A stretch of 64,000 bases of DNA from Halovulum dunhuangense. Lineage in GTDB: Bacteria; Pseudomonadota; Alphaproteobacteria; Rhodobacterales; Rhodobacteraceae. Below, in pieces: positions 60,932 through 64,000 of this stretch. Made by a program: the position numbers and the translations under genes. Numbering within the stretch: the first letter of the stretch is position 1; every line of letters begins with the position of its first letter. The stretch is from the NCBI RefSeq assembly GCF_013093415.1, contig NZ_JABFBC010000001.1, positions 930,001 to 994,000 on the forward strand, written 5' to 3'. A model generated the notes under the pieces. The model searched no databases. It saw nothing but the letters and a program-made list of their open reading frames with translations, and was not told the origin of the DNA.

Positions 60932-61143
60932 CCGCCAGCCTTCCGGGGGCATGAATCACCGGTTGGCGCGAAAACATAGCCTTCATTGGCGGTCATGACC
61001 CAGGGTTCTGTCCCTCGGTCCTCTGGAATTTCGCCGCGCCGGGCCCAGGTAGGGAACCCGACCGCGGCAATTTTGGCATTCCGCGCCACCGGGCACGGGC
61101 GGCCTGAGCGAATTGAAACGGTATCAGACGGGGTACGAACCGC

Positions 61144-61515
61144 ATGCCAACGATCCAACAGCTGATCCGCAAGCCGCGGCAGCCCAAAGTGAAACGCTCC
61201 AAGTCCCTGCACCTGGAGAGCTGCCCGCAGAAGCGGGGCGTCTGCACGCGCGTCTATACCACGACGCCGAAGAAGCCCAACTCGGCCATGCGGAAGGTCG
61301 CCAAGGTGCGCCTGACCAACGGCTACGAGGTGATCAGCTACATTCCCGGTGAGTCCCACAACCTTCAGGAACACTCGGTGGTGCTGATCCGCGGCGGCCG
61401 CGTGAAGGACCTTCCGGGTGTCCGCTATCACATCCTGCGCGGTGTTCTCGACACCCAGGGCGTCAAGAACCGCAAGCAGCGCCGGTCGAAGTACGGCGCG
61501 AAGCGTCCGAAGTAA
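61144..61515 (+). CDS. rpsL: 30S ribosomal protein S12
   Basis: Decoding-centre protein, 123 residues. [13 protein letters not shown], the [20 protein letters not shown] loop with the lysine pair where streptomycin-resistance changes are known (wild type here) and [20 protein letters not shown] are all present. First gene of the str operon; rpsG follows after 12 bases. Confidence 0.98.
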   Translation: MPTIQQLIRKPRQPKVKRSKSLHLESCPQKRGVCTRVYTTTPKKPNSAMRKVAKVRLTNGYEVISYIPGESHNLQEHSVVLIRGGRVKDLPGVRYHILRGVLDTQGVKNRKQRRSKYGAKRPK

Positions 61516-61527
61516 GGAGAGACCACG

Positions 61528-61998
61528 ATGTCCAGACGTCACCGCGCAGAGAAACGCGAAGTTCTGCCCGACGCCAAGTATGGCGATCGTGTTCTGACCA
61601 AGTTCATGAACAACCTGATGTATGACGGCAAGAAATCCATTGCCGAAAGCATCGTGTACGGCGCCCTGACCCGTGTCGAGACCCGGCTCAAGAAAGAGCC
61701 GATCGAGGTTTTCCACGAGGCGCTGGACAACATCAAGCCGGCCGTCGAGGTCCGTTCCCGCCGTGTGGGTGGTGCGACCTACCAGGTCCCCGTCGAGGTG
61801 CGCCCCGAGCGCCGCGAGGCCCTGGCGATCCGCTGGCTGATCAATGCCAGCCGCGCGCGCAACGAGAACACCATGGAAGAGCGTCTGGCCGGCGAATTGA
61901 TCGACGCCGCGCAGTCCCGTGGCTCGGCCGTGAAGAAGCGCGAAGACACGCACAAGATGGCAGACGCCAACAAGGCGTTCAGCCACTACCGCTGGTAA
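61528..61998 (+). CDS. rpsG: 30S ribosomal protein S7
   Basis: Organises the 3' domain of 16S rRNA. The 156-residue length is standard. [40 protein letters not shown], the beta-hairpin [20 protein letters not shown] and the C-terminal [18 protein letters not shown] are family features. It is followed 29 bases later by fusA. Confidence 0.98.
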   Translation: MSRRHRAEKREVLPDAKYGDRVLTKFMNNLMYDGKKSIAESIVYGALTRVETRLKKEPIEVFHEALDNIKPAVEVRSRRVGGATYQVPVEVRPERREALAIRWLINASRARNENTMEERLAGELIDAAQSRGSAVKKREDTHKMADANKAFSHYRW

Positions 61999-62027
61999 CA
62001 GAAACACCGAGATTCGAGGCTTAAATC

Positions 62028-64000
62028 ATGGCACGCGTTTACCCGCTCCAGCGCTACCGCAATTTCGGGATCATGGCGCATATCGACGCCGGCAAGACCA
62101 CGACGACCGAGCGTATCCTTTTCTACACCGGCAAGTCGCACAAGCTGGGCGAGGTGCATGACGGCGCCGCGACCATGGACTGGATGGAGCAGGAGCAGGA
62201 GCGTGGCATCACGATCACCTCGGCTGCGACCACGACGTTCTGGCAGCGCCAGGACGATCCCGGCACCGAAGGCATGGATGACACGAAGTTCCGCTTCAAC
62301 ATCATCGACACCCCGGGCCACGTCGACTTCACCATCGAGGTGGAGCGTTCGCTCGCCGTGCTCGACGGTGCCGTTTGCGTTCTCGACGCCAACGCCGGTG
62401 TCGAGCCGCAGACCGAGACCGTGTGGCGTCAGGCCGACCGCTACAAGGTGCCGCGCATCGTGTTCGTCAACAAGATGGACAAGATCGGCGCCGACTTCTT
62501 CAACTGCGTGAAGATGATCAAGGATCGCACCGGCGCCACGCCGTGCCCGATCCAGCTGCCGATCGGCGCCGAGGACAAGCTCGAGGGCGTGATCGACCTG
62601 GTGACCATGGAAGAGTGGGTCTGGCAGGGCGAGGACCTTGGTGCGTCGTGGGTGCGCCGTCCGATCCGTGACGAGCTGAAGGACCTGGCCGACGAGTGGC
62701 ATGCCACCATGGTCGAACTGGCCGTGGAAATGGACGATGCCGCCATGGAAGCGTATCTCGAGGGCACCGAGCCCGAGATCGACGAACTGCGCAAGCTGAT
62801 CCGCAAGGGCACCCTGTCCATGTCGTTCGTTCCCGTGATCGCGGGCTCGGCGTTCAAGAACAAGGGCGTCCAACCCATGCTCAACGCCGTGATCGACTAC
62901 CTGCCCAGCCCGCTGGACGTGCCCCCCTACATGGGCTTCCTGCCGGACGACGAGACCGAGACCCGGAACGTGGAGCGCCGCGCCGATGACGCGCAGCCCT
63001 TCGCCGGCCTCGCGTTCAAGATCATGAACGACCCGTTCGTCGGCTCGCTGACCTTCACCCGCATCTATTCGGGTCAGATCCGCAAGGGCGACCAGCTGCT
63101 CAACTCGACCAAGGGCAAGAACGAGCGCGTCGGCCGCATGATGATGATGCACTCGAACAACCGCGAAGAGATCGACGAGGCCTTTGCGGGCGACATCATC
63201 GCGCTGGCGGGTCTGAAGGATACCACCACGGGCGACACGCTCTGCGACAAGGCAAAGCCGGTGGTTCTGGAAACCATGACCTTCCCGATCCCCGTGATCG
63301 AGAAGGCGGTGGAGCCGAAGTCGAAGGCCGACCAGGAAAAGATGGCGATGGCGCTCCAGCGTCTGGCCGCCGAGGACCCGTCCTTCCAGGTGTCGACCGA
63401 CGTCGAATCCGGTCAGACCATCATGAAGGGTATGGGCGAACTCCACCTCGACATCCTGATCGACCGCATGCGTCGCGAGTTCAAGGTCGAGTGCAACGTG
63501 GGTGCGCCGCAGGTGGCCTACCGCGAGACGATCTCGCACAAGATCGAGCACACCTACACCCACAAGAAGCAGTCGGGTGGGTCGGGCCAGTACGCCGAAG
63601 TCAAGCTGGTCATCGAGCCGACCGAAGCGGGCGAAGGCTACAGCTTCGAAAGCAAGATCGTGGGCGGTTCGGTGCCGAAGGAATACATCCCCGGCGTCGA
63701 AAAGGGCATCCAGTCGGTGATGGACTCCGGTCCGCTCGCAGGGTTCCCGGTGATCGACTTCAAGGTCGCGCTGATCGACGGCAAGTTCCACGACGTGGAC
63801 TCCAGCGTTCTCGCCTTCGAGATCGCCGCCCGTGCGTGCATGCGCGAAGGCCTTCGCAAGGCCGGCGCCAAGCTGCTCGAGCCGATCATGAAGGTCGAGG
63901 TCGTGACGCCGGAGGAATATACCGGTGGCATCATCGGCGATCTGACCTCGCGGCGCGGCATGGTTCAGGGGCAGGACAGCCGCGGCAACGCGAACGTCAT
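62028..64000 (+). CDS. fusA: Elongation factor G, C-terminus beyond window
   Basis: Translocation GTPase. From ATG 62028 about 657 codons are present, out of a usual 700-707. G1 [14 protein letters not shown], switch [21 protein letters not shown]3 DTPGHVDFT and G4 [10 protein letters not shown] are visible. Domain II ([20 protein letters not shown]), domain III ([20 protein letters not shown]) and domain IV/V ([31 protein letters not shown]) follow. The window ends at the C-terminal part of domain V. No tuf copy is seen directly after it because the sequence stops. Confidence 0.97.
   Translation, partial: MARVYPLQRYRNFGIMAHIDAGKTTTTERILFYTGKSHKLGEVHDGAATMDWMEQEQERGITITSAATTTFWQRQDDPGTEGMDDTKFRFNIIDTPGHVDFTIEVERSLAVLDGAVCVLDANAGVEPQTETVWRQADRYKVPRIVFVNKMDKIGADFFNCVKMIKDRTGATPCPIQLPIGAEDKLEGVIDLVTMEEWVWQGEDLGASWVRRPIRDELKDLADEWHATMVELAVEMDDAAMEAYLEGTEPEIDELRKLIRKGTLSMSFVPVIAGSAFKNKGVQPMLNAVIDYLPSPLDVPPYMGFLPDDETETRNVERRADDAQPFAGLAFKIMNDPFVGSLTFTRIYSGQIRKGDQLLNSTKGKNERVGRMMMMHSNNREEIDEAFAGDIIALAGLKDTTTGDTLCDKAKPVVLETMTFPIPVIEKAVEPKSKADQEKMAMALQRLAAEDPSFQVSTDVESGQTIMKGMGELHLDILIDRMRREFKVECNVGAPQVAYRETISHKIEHTYTHKKQSGGSGQYAEVKLVIEPTEAGEGYSFESKIVGGSVPKEYIPGVEKGIQSVMDSGPLAGFPVIDFKVALIDGKFHDVDSSVLAFEIAARACMREGLRKAGAKLLEPIMKVEVVTPEEYTGGIIGDLTSRRGMVQGQDSRGNANV

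Larger units (their letters stand above)
60795..61143. other. 349-base spacer rpoC-rpsL
   Basis: It contains the rpoC terminator (60824-60848) and a strong promoter candidate at 60903-60931. The remaining 210 bases before rpsL have no recognisable gene and form a long untranslated leader for the str operon. I could not identify a regulatory RNA family in it. Confidence 0.55.

Overview
The window is a GC-rich chromosomal segment of an alphaproteobacterium, almost certainly of the Rhodobacteraceae/Paracoccaceae (order Rhodobacterales). The evidence is an aa3-type oxidase cluster ordered ctaC-ctaB-small ORF-ctaG-ctaE-SURF1, a GcrA cell-cycle regulator, an archaeal-like methionyl-tRNA synthetase with a zinc finger, a PhoR-PstSCAB-PhoU-PhoB block, a ptsP-lysC pair, and the rpoBC/str ribosomal block at the right end. 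Assignment below family level is not possible from the sequence alone. Both ends cut a gene: topA on the left and fusA on the right.

Layout. 1-6578 (minus strand): tldD, a small membrane protein, dprA, a GT-C type glycosyltransferase and the start of topA. 6823-13711 (plus): cytochrome oxidase subunits II and III with heme O synthase, Cox11 and SURF1, then thrC and an M16 peptidase. 13727-17856: an acetyltransferase, an MFS permease, an exported metallo-beta-lactamase-fold protein and an FAD-linked 2-hydroxyacid dehydrogenase. 18002-25082 (mostly minus): adenine salvage (mtnP-apt), a flavin reductase, a second acetyltransferase, and DUF1178-lysC-ptsP. 25207-32674: the complete phosphate sensing and uptake system, with a PHO-box-like triple repeat ahead of pstS. 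32680-42839: selO, gcrA, a YadH-like ABC permease, an exported low-complexity protein, argD-argF, a degenerate GGDEF protein, a DUF2177 membrane protein and metG with a TPR protein. 43247-48113: tuf, followed by an accessory-looking stretch holding a membrane protein, a c-type cytochrome, an AT-rich patch, an orphan repeat-type protein, a broken methyltransferase and tRNA-Trp. 48242-64000: a lytic transglycosylase lipoprotein, secE-nusG, rplKAJL, rpoBC and rpsL-rpsG-fusA.

Most of the window is conserved housekeeping sequence. The unusual signals are: (1) the 3' end of tuf, where a 14-bp near-perfect palindrome spans the stop codon and a second copy of the EF-Tu C-terminal tail lies 70 bases further on in another frame; (2) the small island at 46283-47673, about 24% GC at its left edge, carrying an orphan RTX/adhesin-like fragment and ending exactly where a methyltransferase gene is cut off; (3) an intrinsic terminator with a T5 tract immediately ahead of lysC, suggesting attenuation; (4) a GGDEF protein whose signature reads GGAKF; and (5) hairpins in the leaders and junctions of argD, pstS-pstC, rplL-rpoB and rpoB-rpoC. 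No CRISPR array, insertion sequence, prophage or wholly new defence-type system was seen.
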